Positions 25,029 through 34,009 of a stretch of DNA of 64,000 nucleotides are shown piece after piece. The stretch spans positions 62,001-126,000 of the forward strand of contig NZ_JAPCID010000008.1 in NCBI RefSeq assembly GCF_027587175.1. Direction: 5' to 3'. This DNA is from Solirubrobacter deserti. GTDB lineage: Bacteria > Actinomycetota > Thermoleophilia > Solirubrobacterales > Solirubrobacteraceae. The translations under genes and the position numbers were made by a program. The notes below the pieces were generated by a model. It saw nothing but the letters and a program-made list of their open reading frames with translations, was not told where the DNA came from and searched no databases. Positions within the stretch are counted from its first letter, which is position 1. Each line of letters starts with the position of its first letter.

Positions 25029-25826
25029 ATGTTCCTCGAGCTGGACTCCGTTGGACGCACGTTCGTCCTCGAGCGCCGCAAGCACACCGAGGAGCTGTGC
25101 GTCCTGGAAGGCATCTCGTTCGGCGTCGCCGAGGGGAGCTTCGTCGCGATCTGCGGCCCGAGCGGGTGCGGCAAGTCGACGCTGCTGCGCCTGATCCACG
25201 GACTCCAGCAGCCGGACGCGGGTGAGATCCGCGTGCGGGGCGAGCGCGTCACCGCCCCGAGCCTGGACCGCGGGATGGTCTTCCAGCATCACAACCTGAT
25301 GCCGTGGCGGACCGTCATCCGCAACGTCGAGCTCGGCCTGGAGGCGCAGAAGCTGTCCAAGGCCGAGGCCCGCTCGCGCGCGGAGCGGTGGCTGGACAAG
25401 GTCGGCCTGTCCGACTTCGCCAGCTACTACCCCGCGCAGCTGTCGGGCGGCATGCAGCAGCGCGTCGGCCTCGCGCGGGCGCTCGCCATCGACCCGGCGA
25501 TCCTTCTCATGGACGAGCCGTTCGGCGCGCTCGACGCGCAGACGCGCGTGCTGCTCCAGGAGGAGCTCGAGCGCATCTGGGAGGCCAACGCCAAGACGGT
25601 CGTGTTCATCACGCACGACATCGAGGAGGCGCTGTTCCTCGCCGACCGCGTGATCGTCATGTCGGCGCGGCCCGGCCGGATCATCGCCGACATCGCGGTG
25701 GACGCCGCCCGGCCGCGGCGCGAGCAGTGGCGCGCGGCGCCCGAGTTCGCCCAGCTCAAGGGCGAGATCTGGAAGCTGCTGCGTTCCGGCCAGCAGGAGG
25801 CGCTGCTGGAGGAGGTCTCGCCGTGA
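25029..25826 (+). CDS. ABC transporter ATP-binding protein (NitT/TauT family)
   Basis: 265 residues. Walker A G-P-S-G-C-G-K-S-T, Q-loop F-Q-H-H-N-L-M-P-W, signature L-S-G-G-M-Q-Q-R, Walker B I-L-L-M-D-E-P-F-G-A-L-D and H-loop I-T-H-D-I-E-E-A are all intact. The H-N-L-M-P-W-R-T-V stretch is typical of the SsuB/TauB/NrtD group, matching the NMT1-type binding protein upstream. It powers uptake with the two permeases that follow; its stop overlaps the first permease start (GTGA). Confidence 0.93.
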   Translation: MFLELDSVGRTFVLERRKHTEELCVLEGISFGVAEGSFVAICGPSGCGKSTLLRLIHGLQQPDAGEIRVRGERVTAPSLDRGMVFQHHNLMPWRTVIRNVELGLEAQKLSKAEARSRAERWLDKVGLSDFASYYPAQLSGGMQQRVGLARALAIDPAILLMDEPFGALDAQTRVLLQEELERIWEANAKTVVFITHDIEEALFLADRVIVMSARPGRIIADIAVDAARPRREQWRAAPEFAQLKGEIWKLLRSGQQEALLEEVSP

Positions 25827-26626
25827 CCGCGGTCGCCGAGGCGGCCTCCACGCAGGCCAAGCCACGCGAGCGCTGGACCGACAACAAGTGGGTGCAGCGC
25901 GCGATCGTGTGGGGCGCGCTGCTCGCGCTCTACGAGCTGCTGGCGATCATCCTGGGCGACTTCTACCTGGCGTCGCTGGAGGACATCGTCTCCGGCTTCG
26001 GCCAGATCGTCGAAGAGGGCCGGATCCCGACCGTGCTGACCTCGCTCGAGCACCTCCTCGTCGGGTTCGCGCTGGCCGCCGCGGTCGGCATCCCGATCGG
26101 CGTCGCGATGGGTCGCTCGTTCGTCGTCGACCAGGTCATCGGCATGTACGTTCGCGGCCTGTTCGTGACCTCGCTGGCGGCGCTGCTGCCGCTGCTGATC
26201 ATCCTGTTCGGCGTCGGCTTCCGCTTCCAGGTCGCCGTCGTGTTCCTGTTCTCGGTCTTCTTCGTGATCGTCAACACCGCGGCCGGCGCGCGCGCCGTCC
26301 CGCGCCAGCTGATGCGCACGGCCGAGGCGTTCTGCGTCTCGCCCACGCGGCGCTTCACGGCGGTGGTGCTGCCCTCGTCGCTGCCGTACATCGTCATCGG
26401 CCTGCGGCTCGCCGTGGCCAACGCCTACACGGGCATGGTGCTCGCCGAGCTGTGGGTCGGCGTGGGCACGGGCGGGATCCTCAAGAACATGGGCCAGAAC
26501 CGCGACCTGCCCAAGTTCTTCGCCATGGTGCTGCTGATCACGGCGCTCGCGGCGTTCTCCTCCTACCTGATCCGGGTGCTGGAGAAGCGCCTGATGCCGT
26601 GGGCGAAGGAGGTGCGCGCGGCATGA
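25823..26626 (+). CDS. ABC transporter permease (NitT/TauT type), subunit 1
   Basis: 267 residues from the GTG at 25823. Six or so membrane helices with the permease EAA-type loop (A-E-A-F-C-V-S-P-T-R-R-F-T-A-V-V-L-P-S-S-L-P-Y-I), which contacts the ATPase. It differs clearly from the second permease, so the channel is a heterodimer, whereas most NitT/TauT systems use one permease gene. Coupled on both sides by 4-base overlaps. Confidence 0.9.
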   Translation: MTAVAEAASTQAKPRERWTDNKWVQRAIVWGALLALYELLAIILGDFYLASLEDIVSGFGQIVEEGRIPTVLTSLEHLLVGFALAAAVGIPIGVAMGRSFVVDQVIGMYVRGLFVTSLAALLPLLIILFGVGFRFQVAVVFLFSVFFVIVNTAAGARAVPRQLMRTAEAFCVSPTRRFTAVVLPSSLPYIVIGLRLAVANAYTGMVLAELWVGVGTGGILKNMGQNRDLPKFFAMVLLITALAAFSSYLIRVLEKRLMPWAKEVRAA

Positions 26627-27396
26627 CCATGTCCGCGCAACGCCGCAACGCGCTGCTGCTGCGCATCGCGTCGCTGGTCGCCTTCCTCGCCCTCTGGCAG
26701 TGGTACGGCAGCGACCCGATCCACTTCGCCACGCCGCCGCCGACCGAGGTCTTCCCGGCACTGTGGGAAGGCATCACCGAGGGGGAGATCCTGGGCGCGA
26801 CGGCCGGCACGCTGGCCACGCTCTCGGTCGGCCTCGTGATCTCGATCGTCTTCGGCCTGATCCTCGGGTTCGCGGTCGCCCTGTTCCCGTGGGCGCGCAA
26901 CACGCTGGACCCGCTGATCGACGCCGCCTACGCGATGCCCGTCACGATGCTCATCCCCGTCATCGGCGTCTACACCGGCCTCGATTTCCGCGGGCGCGTG
27001 TTCATCGTCATCACCTACGTGCTGCTGGTGATCGTGATCACCACCTCCACCGGCGTGCGCGACGTGCCGCGCGACCTGCTGGAGACCGGGCGCGCGTTCG
27101 GGCTCAAAGGCCGCGAGCTGTGGCGCGCCGTCATCCTTCCCTCGGCCATGGCGCACATCGCGTCGGGCATCTCCACGGGCGTCGCGCGCGGCATCCGCGG
27201 CGCGATCACCGCCGAGCTGCTGCTGATCGCGGCCGACCTCGGCGCGTACATCCTGGACGCCCAGGCGCGCCTGCTCACCGACCAGCTGCTGGCCGGCATC
27301 CTGTGGACGCTGCTGCTCGGCTACGTGCTGTACGCCGCCGCGCTCTGGCTGGAGCGCCGCCTCGTGCGCTGGCGCACGCTCGGGGACCTCGCATGA
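26623..27396 (+). CDS. ABC transporter permease (NitT/TauT type), subunit 2
   Basis: 257 residues from the ATG at 26623. About six membrane helices and an EAA-type loop (T-G-R-A-F-G-L-K-G-R-E-L-W-R-A-V-I-L-P-S). Forms the transport channel with the preceding permease. The stop overlaps the start of the amidohydrolase gene (ATGA), so import and first metabolism are on one message. Confidence 0.9.
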   Translation: MTMSAQRRNALLLRIASLVAFLALWQWYGSDPIHFATPPPTEVFPALWEGITEGEILGATAGTLATLSVGLVISIVFGLILGFAVALFPWARNTLDPLIDAAYAMPVTMLIPVIGVYTGLDFRGRVFIVITYVLLVIVITTSTGVRDVPRDLLETGRAFGLKGRELWRAVILPSAMAHIASGISTGVARGIRGAITAELLLIAADLGAYILDAQARLLTDQLLAGILWTLLLGYVLYAAALWLERRLVRWRTLGDLA

Positions 27397-28442
27397 TCGT
27401 CGACGTCGACGCGCACTACCTCGAGGACCACAAGGTCCTCGCCTCCTACCTGCCCGAGCCGCTGAAGACGCGGATCTCGCGCACGGCGTCCGGGCGGCTG
27501 CTGCCCGGCTCCACCGGTGACCGCGGGGTCGCCGGCCGCATCGTCCGCCCGGACATCCACTACCCGCAGGAGCCGACCCCGCCCGAGGAGATCCCCGAGA
27601 TCATGAAGTTCCTCGGGGTGGACATCTCGGTCCAGCTGCCGAACCGCATGCTCGCGCTCTCGACCACCTCCCAGAAGGACGTGGCGGTCGGCCTGGCCGA
27701 GGGCTATGCGCGCTACATGGAAGACCGCGTGATGGACCCCAAGGCGGGGATCTACTCGATGATCATCGCGCCCGTGCAGGACCCGCGGCGGGCGGCGGAG
27801 ATCATCCACGCCCACGCCGCCCACCCGGGCTTCTCGGCCGTATGCCTGGTCACGGCGGGCGCCGAGCCGCCGCTGGGGGACACGTTCTACGACCCGATCT
27901 ACCGGGCCGCGCAGGACGTCGAGCTGCCGATCGTCTACCACTCCGCCGGCAGCGGCATCGACGACTTCGTCATCAAGGGCTTCCAGCGGTTCATCGAGAC
28001 CCACACGCTGGGGTTCGTGCTGTTCAACATGGCCACGATCGTCTCGATGATCGTCCAGGGGATTCCCGAGCGCTTCCCGCGGGTCCGCTTCGCCTTCCAG
28101 GAGGCCGGGATCTTCTACATCCCGATGCTGATGTTCCGGCTCGACGCGGAGTTTCGCAAGCGCCGGGCGGAGGCGCCGCTGCTCAAGCGCCTGCCGAGCG
28201 AGTACATGCTCGACTTCTTCTACGGCACGCAGCCGATCGAGGAGCCGCCGCGCGTGGACTACCTGGCCGACATCTTCAAGATGATCGACGGGCCGAACAC
28301 GCTGACGTTCTCGACCGACTATCCGCACTGGGACTTCGACATGCCCAGCGTGATCACGGACCTGCCGTTCCTCTCCGACGAGGAGAAGGCCAAGGTGCTG
28401 GGCGGCAACGCGCTGCGGTTCTTCCGGTTCGAGGGCCGCTGA
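27393..28442 (+). CDS. Amidohydrolase-2 (ACMSD-type) metal-dependent hydrolase or decarboxylase
   Basis: 349 residues. Begins M-I-V-D-V-D-A-H-Y-L-E, the D-x-D-x-H-x-x-E form of the amidohydrolase-2 metal site. His in I-V-Y-H-S-A-G and F-Q-E-A-G follow, and the catalytic Asp in S-T-D-Y-P-H-W-D is near the C-terminus. Members include aminocarboxymuconate-semialdehyde decarboxylase and aromatic decarboxylases such as LigW; others hydrolyse lactones. The D-A-H variant with full Asp/His ligands looks active. Encoded immediately after the permeases and before the Rieske protein, each start overlapping the previous stop. Confidence 0.85.
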   Translation: MIVDVDAHYLEDHKVLASYLPEPLKTRISRTASGRLLPGSTGDRGVAGRIVRPDIHYPQEPTPPEEIPEIMKFLGVDISVQLPNRMLALSTTSQKDVAVGLAEGYARYMEDRVMDPKAGIYSMIIAPVQDPRRAAEIIHAHAAHPGFSAVCLVTAGAEPPLGDTFYDPIYRAAQDVELPIVYHSAGSGIDDFVIKGFQRFIETHTLGFVLFNMATIVSMIVQGIPERFPRVRFAFQEAGIFYIPMLMFRLDAEFRKRRAEAPLLKRLPSEYMLDFFYGTQPIEEPPRVDYLADIFKMIDGPNTLTFSTDYPHWDFDMPSVITDLPFLSDEEKAKVLGGNALRFFRFEGR

Positions 28443-28792
28443 TGGTCACGATCCGCGCCATCGGTGAGGGGGAGCGGGTGACCGTCGACCTCGACGGCAC
28501 GCCGGTGACCGTCTTCAACCTGGGCGAGCGCTACGTCGCCTACGTGGACCGCTGCCTGCATCAGAGCGGGCCGGTGTGCTCGCGCGGCACGCTGCACCCG
28601 CACCTGGACGCCGTGCTCGACGAGCGTGGCGAGGCACGTGAGTTCTTCGTCGAGGGCTCGCAGGTGATCGCGTGCCCGTGGCACGGCTGGGAGTACGACC
28701 TCGAGACCGGGGAGGCGCTGTGGAACCGCTCCCGCCGGCTGCGGCCGGCCAGGGTCGAGGTCGACGGTGACGCGGTCACGGTCAGCCTGTGA
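28442..28792 (+). CDS. Small Rieske [2Fe-2S] protein
   Basis: 116 residues starting at the ATG that overlaps the previous stop. The Rieske ligands are present as C-L-H near residue 39 and C-P-W-H-G-W-E-Y-D near residue 79, with the P-W-H-G-W typical of oxygenase-type ferredoxins. No membrane helix and no catalytic domain, so it is an electron carrier or a regulatory subunit. It is followed, with a 26-base overlap, by a flavoprotein; both may form one redox unit. The partner oxygenase is not obvious in the cluster. Confidence 0.88.
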   Translation: MVTIRAIGEGERVTVDLDGTPVTVFNLGERYVAYVDRCLHQSGPVCSRGTLHPHLDAVLDERGEAREFFVEGSQVIACPWHGWEYDLETGEALWNRSRRLRPARVEVDGDAVTVSL

Positions 28793-30116
28793 GGTGATCG
28801 TGGTCGGCGCGGGCAGCGCCGGCTTCGCCGCCGCGGTGGCCGCGGCGCGCGCCGGCGCGCACGTCTGCGTGCTGGAGAAGAGCGGCGCGGTGGGCGGTAA
28901 CGCGGCGTTCTCGCACACCGGCTTCCGCGCGGCCTACGACGGGCCGGACGCGATCGCGCCGTTCGTGGCGGACCTCGCGGGCTACGAGCTGCCGGGCTAC
29001 TCGGTCGCCGACTACGCGGCGGACCTGGACCGCTTCGGCGTGCCGCCCGCGCTGCGCGACGCGCTCGCGGGCGACTCGTACGCCGCGCTGGAGTGGCTGC
29101 GCGAGCTGGGCGTGAGGTTCACGTTCAACCGCTCGCTGCACGGGCGCTTCGAGCCGGGGCTGGTGCTGGCCGCGGACGGGCTGGTGGCGGCGTGGGAGCG
29201 GATCGCGGCGGCGCACGACGTGGACGTGTGGGTGGACGCGCCGGTCGAGCGCGTCGTGGTCGACGAAGGCGTGCTCGTGGGGGGCGTGTTCATGCGCGCG
29301 GACGCCGTGATCGTGTGCAGCGGCGGCTTCCAGGCCGACGCCGCGCGGCGCCGGCGCCACCTGGGGACCGCGGGCGGGGTCGTCCGCGGCTCGCGGCACG
29401 ACACGGGCGAGCTGCTCGAGGCGCTGATCGAGGACGGCGCCGCGCGCGCGGGGGGCTGGGGCGAGGCGGTGATCACGCCCGTCGACGCCGCCTCACCGCC
29501 CGCCGAGGGCGGCAACCGCATGAACCGGTACTCGTACCCGTACGGGATCACGGTCGACGCGGCCGGCCGGCGCTTCTTCGACGAGGGCTCGGGCCTCCTC
29601 GCGGACACCTACGCCGTGGTCGGCCGGCTCGTGCTCGAGCGCGGGGGCGCGTGGCAGGTGTTCGACGCGGCGGGCACGCGGCTGCTCAAGCGCTACGCGT
29701 ACGACTTCGCCACGCCGCGGCGCGCGGATACGGTCGCCGGGCTCGGGATCGACGGGTTGGAGGAGACGGTGCGCGCGTTCAACGCCGCGTGCCCGGACGG
29801 CCCGTTCGATCCCACGCGGCCCGACGGCCGCGCGACGATCGGGCTCGACCCGCCCAAGAGCCACTGGGCCGTCCCGCTGCGTGAGCCGCCGTTCCGCGCG
29901 TACGCGGTCACCGGCGGCGTGACGTTCACGCTCGGCGGCCTCGCGGTGGACGACGGTGCCCGCGTGCTCGGGGAGGACGGCGCGCCGCTGCCGGGCGTGT
30001 TCGCGTCCGGCGACGTGATCGGCCTCTTCCACGGCGGCTATCCGTCCGGCGCGGGCCAGACGCGCAACGTGGTCTTCAGCCGGCGTGCGGCGGCGTCGGC
30101 CACGGGGCGGGCCTGA
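28767..30116 (+). CDS. FAD-dependent oxidoreductase, fumarate reductase/TcuA-like
   Basis: 449 residues from the GTG at 28767; a GTG at 28794 would give a start just before V-V-G-A-G, leaving too little for the first strand, so the earlier one is preferred. Rossmann V-I-V-V-G-A-G-S-A-G-F-A-A-A, V-L-E-K-S-G-A-V-G-G-N, and C-terminal V-F-A-S-G-D-V-I-G-L-F-H-G-G-Y-P-S-G-A-G-Q fit the fumarate-reductase/3-ketosteroid-dehydrogenase/tricarballylate-dehydrogenase family, which inserts or removes a C=C bond next to a carbonyl. The last 41 bases overlap the convergent hydroxy-acid dehydrogenase gene. Confidence 0.85.
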   Translation: MTRSRSACEVIVVGAGSAGFAAAVAAARAGAHVCVLEKSGAVGGNAAFSHTGFRAAYDGPDAIAPFVADLAGYELPGYSVADYAADLDRFGVPPALRDALAGDSYAALEWLRELGVRFTFNRSLHGRFEPGLVLAADGLVAAWERIAAAHDVDVWVDAPVERVVVDEGVLVGGVFMRADAVIVCSGGFQADAARRRRHLGTAGGVVRGSRHDTGELLEALIEDGAARAGGWGEAVITPVDAASPPAEGGNRMNRYSYPYGITVDAAGRRFFDEGSGLLADTYAVVGRLVLERGGAWQVFDAAGTRLLKRYAYDFATPRRADTVAGLGIDGLEETVRAFNAACPDGPFDPTRPDGRATIGLDPPKSHWAVPLREPPFRAYAVTGGVTFTLGGLAVDDGARVLGEDGAPLPGVFASGDVIGLFHGGYPSGAGQTRNVVFSRRAAASATGRA

Positions 30117-31137
30117 CGTGCTCGGGCCTGACGTCGTCCGGGGCGGTGACGCCGAGCAGCGCGAACGTGCGCTCGACCTCCGTGCGCAGGCGCGTCAGCG
30201 TCTCGACCAGCGCCGCCTCACCGCCCGCGGCCAACGAGAAGCACATCGCCTTGCCGATCAGCACGGCGCGCGCGCCGAGCGCCAGCGCCTTCACGACGTC
30301 GCCGCCGCGCTCGAAGCCGCCGTCCACCGCGACCTCGAGGCGCCCGCCGGCGGCCGCGACCACGTCGGGCAGCACCTCCAGCGCGCCGGGCTGCGGGTCC
30401 AGCTGGCGCCCGCCGTGGTTGGAGACGACCACGGCCGCGGCGCCGGACTCGATCGCGAGCTTGGCGTCGTCGGGGTGCGTGACGCCCTTGATCATCAACG
30501 GCAGCTCGGTCTGCTCGGCCAGCCACGCGATCTCACTCCAGGTCAGCGTGGCCTGCAGCTCGCGGCGGGCGTAGGCGGTGCCGAGGTTCGGCCGGTCCTG
30601 CGCCTTCGAGCGGTCGAAGCGGTTGCGCAGGTCGCGCTCGCGGATGCCGTCCACGGCGCTGTCGACCGTGATGCAGAGCGCGCGATAGCCGGCGGCCTCG
30701 GCGCGCTTGAACAGCTCCAACGTCCACTCGCGGTCGCCCCGGACGTAGTGCTGGAAGATCAGCGGCGCGTCCGGCGCGGCCGCGGCCACCTCCTCCAGCG
30801 ACGGGACCGACAGGATGCCGACGAACGCCCCCGTGCCCGCGCGGGCCGCGGCGCGCGCGCACGTCGCGGCGCCGCCGGCGTCGAAGAGCCCGATCGTCCC
30901 GATCGGCGCCAGGAGCACGGGCAAGGCGATCGGGAGGCCGAGGAACGTCGTGTCCGTCCGGCGCGCGGACACGTCCCGCAACACCCGCGGGCGGAACAGC
31001 AGCGCGTCCAGCGCCGCGCGGTTGCGGCGCAGGGTGACCTCGGTCCCGCCGCCGCCCGACACGTAGTCCCAGACTTCCGGCGGCAAGGCGGCGCGGGCCG
31101 CCTCGGCGACCTCCCCGGCGGTGGCGAATGAGCTCAT
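30076..31137 (-). CDS. FMN-dependent alpha-hydroxy-acid dehydrogenase/oxidase
   Basis: 353 residues from the ATG at 31137, which overlaps the aldehyde dehydrogenase stop (ATGA). Family of lactate, glycolate and (S)-mandelate dehydrogenases. Seen: W-D-Y-V-S-G-G-G-G-T-E near residue 23, F-Q-H-Y-V-R-G-D-R-E, the FMN-stabilising Lys in M-I-K-G-V, and the catalytic His/Arg in V-S-N-H-G-G-R-Q-L-D. All expected active-site residues are present. No long membrane-insertion segment is obvious, so it is probably soluble. It would turn a 2-hydroxy acid into the 2-keto acid used by the ThDP enzyme at 22171. Confidence 0.9.
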   Translation of the reverse strand: MSSFATAGEVAEAARAALPPEVWDYVSGGGGTEVTLRRNRAALDALLFRPRVLRDVSARRTDTTFLGLPIALPVLLAPIGTIGLFDAGGAATCARAAARAGTGAFVGILSVPSLEEVAAAAPDAPLIFQHYVRGDREWTLELFKRAEAAGYRALCITVDSAVDGIRERDLRNRFDRSKAQDRPNLGTAYARRELQATLTWSEIAWLAEQTELPLMIKGVTHPDDAKLAIESGAAAVVVSNHGGRQLDPQPGALEVLPDVVAAAGGRLEVAVDGGFERGGDVVKALALGARAVLIGKAMCFSLAAGGEAALVETLTRLRTEVERTFALLGVTAPDDVRPEHVRPAPWPTPPHAG

Positions 31138-32633
31138 CGCACGGCGATGTTCACAGCTTTCGTGCGCGTGCACTGCTCGAGGTCGTCGAGCAGGCTCTGC
31201 TCGCTGCCGATCCCGGACTGCTTGAAGCCGCCGAACGGCACGCCCGTGTAACGCGTCTCGACGTCGTTGACCCACACGTAGCCGGCCTCGATCGCGTCCG
31301 CGGCGCGCAGGGCGCGGTCGATGTCACGCGTCCAGACGCTGGCGGTGAGCCCGTACTCGGTGGCGTTGGCGAGCTCGATCGCGTCGGCGTCCTCGGTGAA
31401 GGTCATGATCGACAGCACCGGGCCGAAGACCTCCTCCTGCGCGAGCGTGTGGCCGAGCTGGACGCCGGCGAACACGGTGGGGGAGACGAACGCGCCGCCG
31501 GCCAGGGCGGGATCGGCCGGGGCGCCGCCGCCCGCGAGCAGCTCCCCGCCGTCGGCCTTGCCCGCCTCCACGAAGCCGAGCACGCGGTCACGGTGCACGG
31601 GCGAGATGAGCGAGCCCATCTGCGTGCCCTCGGCCTCGGGCAGGCCGATCCGGATCTTGTCCACGCGCGTGAGGATCTCCTCCGTCACCGCGTCGCGCAG
31701 CTCGCGGTGCACGATCAAGCGGGAGGTGGAGCCGCAGCTCTGGCCCTGGACGCGCATGAAGTTCATGCCGCGCACGGTCGCGTCGGCGGCCTCGGCCGGG
31801 TCGGCGTCGGCGAACACGACGATCGGGTTCTTGCCGCCGAGCTCGAGCTGCAGGCTCTTGATCCGGCCGCTGTCGGCGATCGTGCGCTGGATCTGCAGGC
31901 CGGTGGCGACCGAGCCCGTGAAGGACACGCGCGTGACGTCGCGGTGCGCGACCAGTGCGGCGCCCGCCTCGGCGTGTCCGGGCACTACGTTGAGCACGCC
32001 CGGCGGCAGCAGGTCCTCGGTGAGCGACGCGAACAGCAGCGTGGACAGCGGCGCCTGCTCGGACGGCTTGATCACGATCGTGTTGCCCGCGATCAGCGCC
32101 GGGCCGCTCTTCTGGCACGAGTACAACGTCGGGTGGTTGTAGGCCGTGATCGCGCCGATCACGCCCCACGGCTCGCGCCGGGTCACGTGCCAGCCGCGGG
32201 CGCTCGCGGGGATGGTGCGGCCCTGCAGCTCGAGCGCGGCGCCCGCGATCTGCTTGAGGTAGAGCGCGCCCTTGCGCGCGCCGTTGGTCATCGGCGTGAG
32301 CGGGCTGCCGGTGTCGCGGCTGTCGAGCCGGCCGATGCGGTCCACGGTGGCGAGGATGCGGTCGGCGAGCGCCTCCATGCGCTCGGCGCGCTCGCGGATC
32401 GAGAGCGCCGCCCAGGCCGGCTGCGCGGCGCGTGCGGCCGCGACCGCCGCGTCCACGTCCTCGGCCGCGGCGAGCTGCACGCGCGCGAGCCGCTCGCCGG
32501 TGGCGGGGGCGTGGTCATCCACAGTGGGTCCGGCGGCTTCGGTGAAGCGTCCACCGATCCACGGGCGGCCCGTGTCGTCCCACGGGAGAAGGCTGTCCGT
32601 CGTGATCTCAGCTGCTGCTGTAGGTGCCGACAC
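31134..32633 (-). CDS. NAD(P)-dependent aldehyde dehydrogenase
   Basis: 499 residues from the GTG at 32633, with AAGGAGG ten bases before it. Catalytic Cys in G-Q-S-C-G-S-T, Glu in L-E-L-G-G-K-N-P, and the cofactor segments I-T-A-Y-N-H-P and G-S-V-A-T-G. Full-length ALDH superfamily; substrate likely an aldehyde from the ThDP decarboxylase. First gene of a two-gene minus-strand operon, divergent from the molybdenum hydroxylase operon across a 60-bp region holding operator site 3. Confidence 0.93.
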   Translation of the reverse strand: MSAPTAAAEITTDSLLPWDDTGRPWIGGRFTEAAGPTVDDHAPATGERLARVQLAAAEDVDAAVAAARAAQPAWAALSIRERAERMEALADRILATVDRIGRLDSRDTGSPLTPMTNGARKGALYLKQIAGAALELQGRTIPASARGWHVTRREPWGVIGAITAYNHPTLYSCQKSGPALIAGNTIVIKPSEQAPLSTLLFASLTEDLLPPGVLNVVPGHAEAGAALVAHRDVTRVSFTGSVATGLQIQRTIADSGRIKSLQLELGGKNPIVVFADADPAEAADATVRGMNFMRVQGQSCGSTSRLIVHRELRDAVTEEILTRVDKIRIGLPEAEGTQMGSLISPVHRDRVLGFVEAGKADGGELLAGGGAPADPALAGGAFVSPTVFAGVQLGHTLAQEEVFGPVLSIMTFTEDADAIELANATEYGLTASVWTRDIDRALRAADAIEAGYVWVNDVETRYTGVPFGGFKQSGIGSEQSLLDDLEQCTRTKAVNIAVR

Positions 32634-32670
32634 GGTTCCGTGCCCTCCTTGCTCTACCGCCAGTCGGGCC

Positions 32671-32690
32671 GATAGTATCCAAAATCCAAT
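32671..32690 (+). promoter_or_regulatory. TATCC-type operator, site 3
   Basis: GATAGTATCCAAAATCCAAT: TATCC-AA-AATCC. It lies in the 60-bp gap between the divergent aldehyde dehydrogenase and molybdenum hydroxylase operons and ends four bases before the ATG of the latter, so it can control both. The ATG has no Shine-Dalgarno, so that message may be leaderless. Confidence 0.6.
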
Positions 32691-32693
32691 CCG

Positions 32694-33542
32694 ATGATGT
32701 TGCCGTCTGACTTTGAGCTCCACCGCCCCGCCACCGTGGGGGAGGCGGTCGCCCTGCGCGCCGAGCTGGGGGAAGCCGCCGCCCTATACGCCGGCGGCAC
32801 CGAGCTGCTGCTGGCCATGAAGCTGGGCGTGCTCGACTACGAGCACCTGATCGACCTCAAGCGCATCGCGGGGCTGCGCGGCGTGACGTGCGCCGGCGGG
32901 GAGCTGCGCATCGGCGCGGCGGTCACCCATCGCGAGCTGGAGACGCACCCGGACGTGGTGCGCGAGTTGCCCGGGCTCGCCGCGCTCGAGCGCGCCGTGG
33001 CCAACGTCCGCGTGCGCGCCGCGGGCACGCTGGCCGGCAACCTCGCCTTCGCCGAGCCGCACGCCGACCCGCCGGCGCTGCTGGTGGCGCTCGGCGCGCG
33101 GGTCGTGCTCGTCGGCGGCGAGGGCTCGCGCGAGCTCGCGCTCGAGGACTTCCTGGTCGGTGCCTACGAGACCGAGCTGGGCGAGGACGAGCTGATCGAG
33201 GCGATCGTCGTCCCGGTGGGCGCGCCCGGCGCCGTGTACCGCAAGTTCCAGGTGCTCGAGCGTCCGGCGGTGGGCGTGGCGGCGGTCGGGAACCTGGTCG
33301 GCGGCGTGTTCGACGGCGCGCCGACCGTGGTCGTGGGCGCCGTCGACGAGCGCCCGGTGCGCGTGGGTGCCGAGATGCTCGACGGCGCGGCACTGGACGA
33401 CGAGGGCGCGTTCGCGGCGCTGGCGGAAGCGGCCGCGGAAGCCGTCGAGCCCGTGGACGACCTCTCGGGCAGCGAGGACTACAAGCGGCACCTGACCGGC
33501 GTGCTGGCCAAGCGCGCGGTCCAAGCGTTGGGAGACGTATGA
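32694..33542 (+). CDS. Molybdenum hydroxylase (xanthine/CO dehydrogenase family), FAD subunit
   Basis: 282 residues, CoxM/CutM-type. F-E-L-H-R-P-A-T-V-G-E-A near the start, the FAD loop Y-A-G-G-T-E-L-L-L, and R-A-A-G-T-L-A-G-N-L-A-F-A-E-P-H match the medium subunit. ATG at 32694 or at 32697 could be used; both follow the operator closely. Passes electrons from the Fe-S subunit to its acceptor. First gene of a three-gene operon (FAD, Fe-S, Mo) with 4-base overlaps. Confidence 0.92.
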   Translation: MMLPSDFELHRPATVGEAVALRAELGEAAALYAGGTELLLAMKLGVLDYEHLIDLKRIAGLRGVTCAGGELRIGAAVTHRELETHPDVVRELPGLAALERAVANVRVRAAGTLAGNLAFAEPHADPPALLVALGARVVLVGGEGSRELALEDFLVGAYETELGEDELIEAIVVPVGAPGAVYRKFQVLERPAVGVAAVGNLVGGVFDGAPTVVVGAVDERPVRVGAEMLDGAALDDEGAFAALAEAAAEAVEPVDDLSGSEDYKRHLTGVLAKRAVQALGDV

Positions 33543-34009
33543 GCGCGACGACCATCACGACCCGGATCAACGGCCGCGAGCAGACACTGCGCGTGGACAA
33601 TGCGGAGCTGCTGCTGGACCTGCTGCGCGACCGCGGGCTCACGGGCGCCAAGCCGAGCTGCGAGATGGAGGTGTGCGGCGCGTGCACCGTCCAGCTCGAC
33701 GGGCTGCCGGTGAGCGCGTGCACGACGCTCGCCGTCGAGCTCGACGGCCGCTCGGTCGAGACGGTCGAGCACCTCGACGCGGGCGGTGAGCTGCACCCGG
33801 TGCAACAGGCCTTCCTGGAGCGCTCGGCGCTGCAGTGCGGCTTCTGCACGCCTGGCATGGTGATGACGGCCAAGGCGCTGCTGGAGAGCAACCCCCAGCC
33901 CACGCGGGACGAGGTCACGCACTGGCTGGAGGGCTCGATCTGCCGCTGCACGGGCTACGAGCCGATCGTCGACGCCGTGCTGACCGCGGCTCAGAAGATG
34001 GCGGCATGA
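33539..34009 (+). CDS. Molybdenum hydroxylase, [2Fe-2S] subunit
   Basis: 156 residues, CoxS/CutS-type. Plant-type cluster ligands C-E-M-E-V-C-G-A-C near residue 43 and the second cluster C-G-F-C...C-R-C-T-G-Y near residues 103-140 are complete. Carries electrons between the molybdopterin and FAD subunits. Starts on the ATG overlapping the previous stop and ends overlapping the next start. Confidence 0.95.
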   Translation: MSATTITTRINGREQTLRVDNAELLLDLLRDRGLTGAKPSCEMEVCGACTVQLDGLPVSACTTLAVELDGRSVETVEHLDAGGELHPVQQAFLERSALQCGFCTPGMVMTAKALLESNPQPTRDEVTHWLEGSICRCTGYEPIVDAVLTAAQKMAA

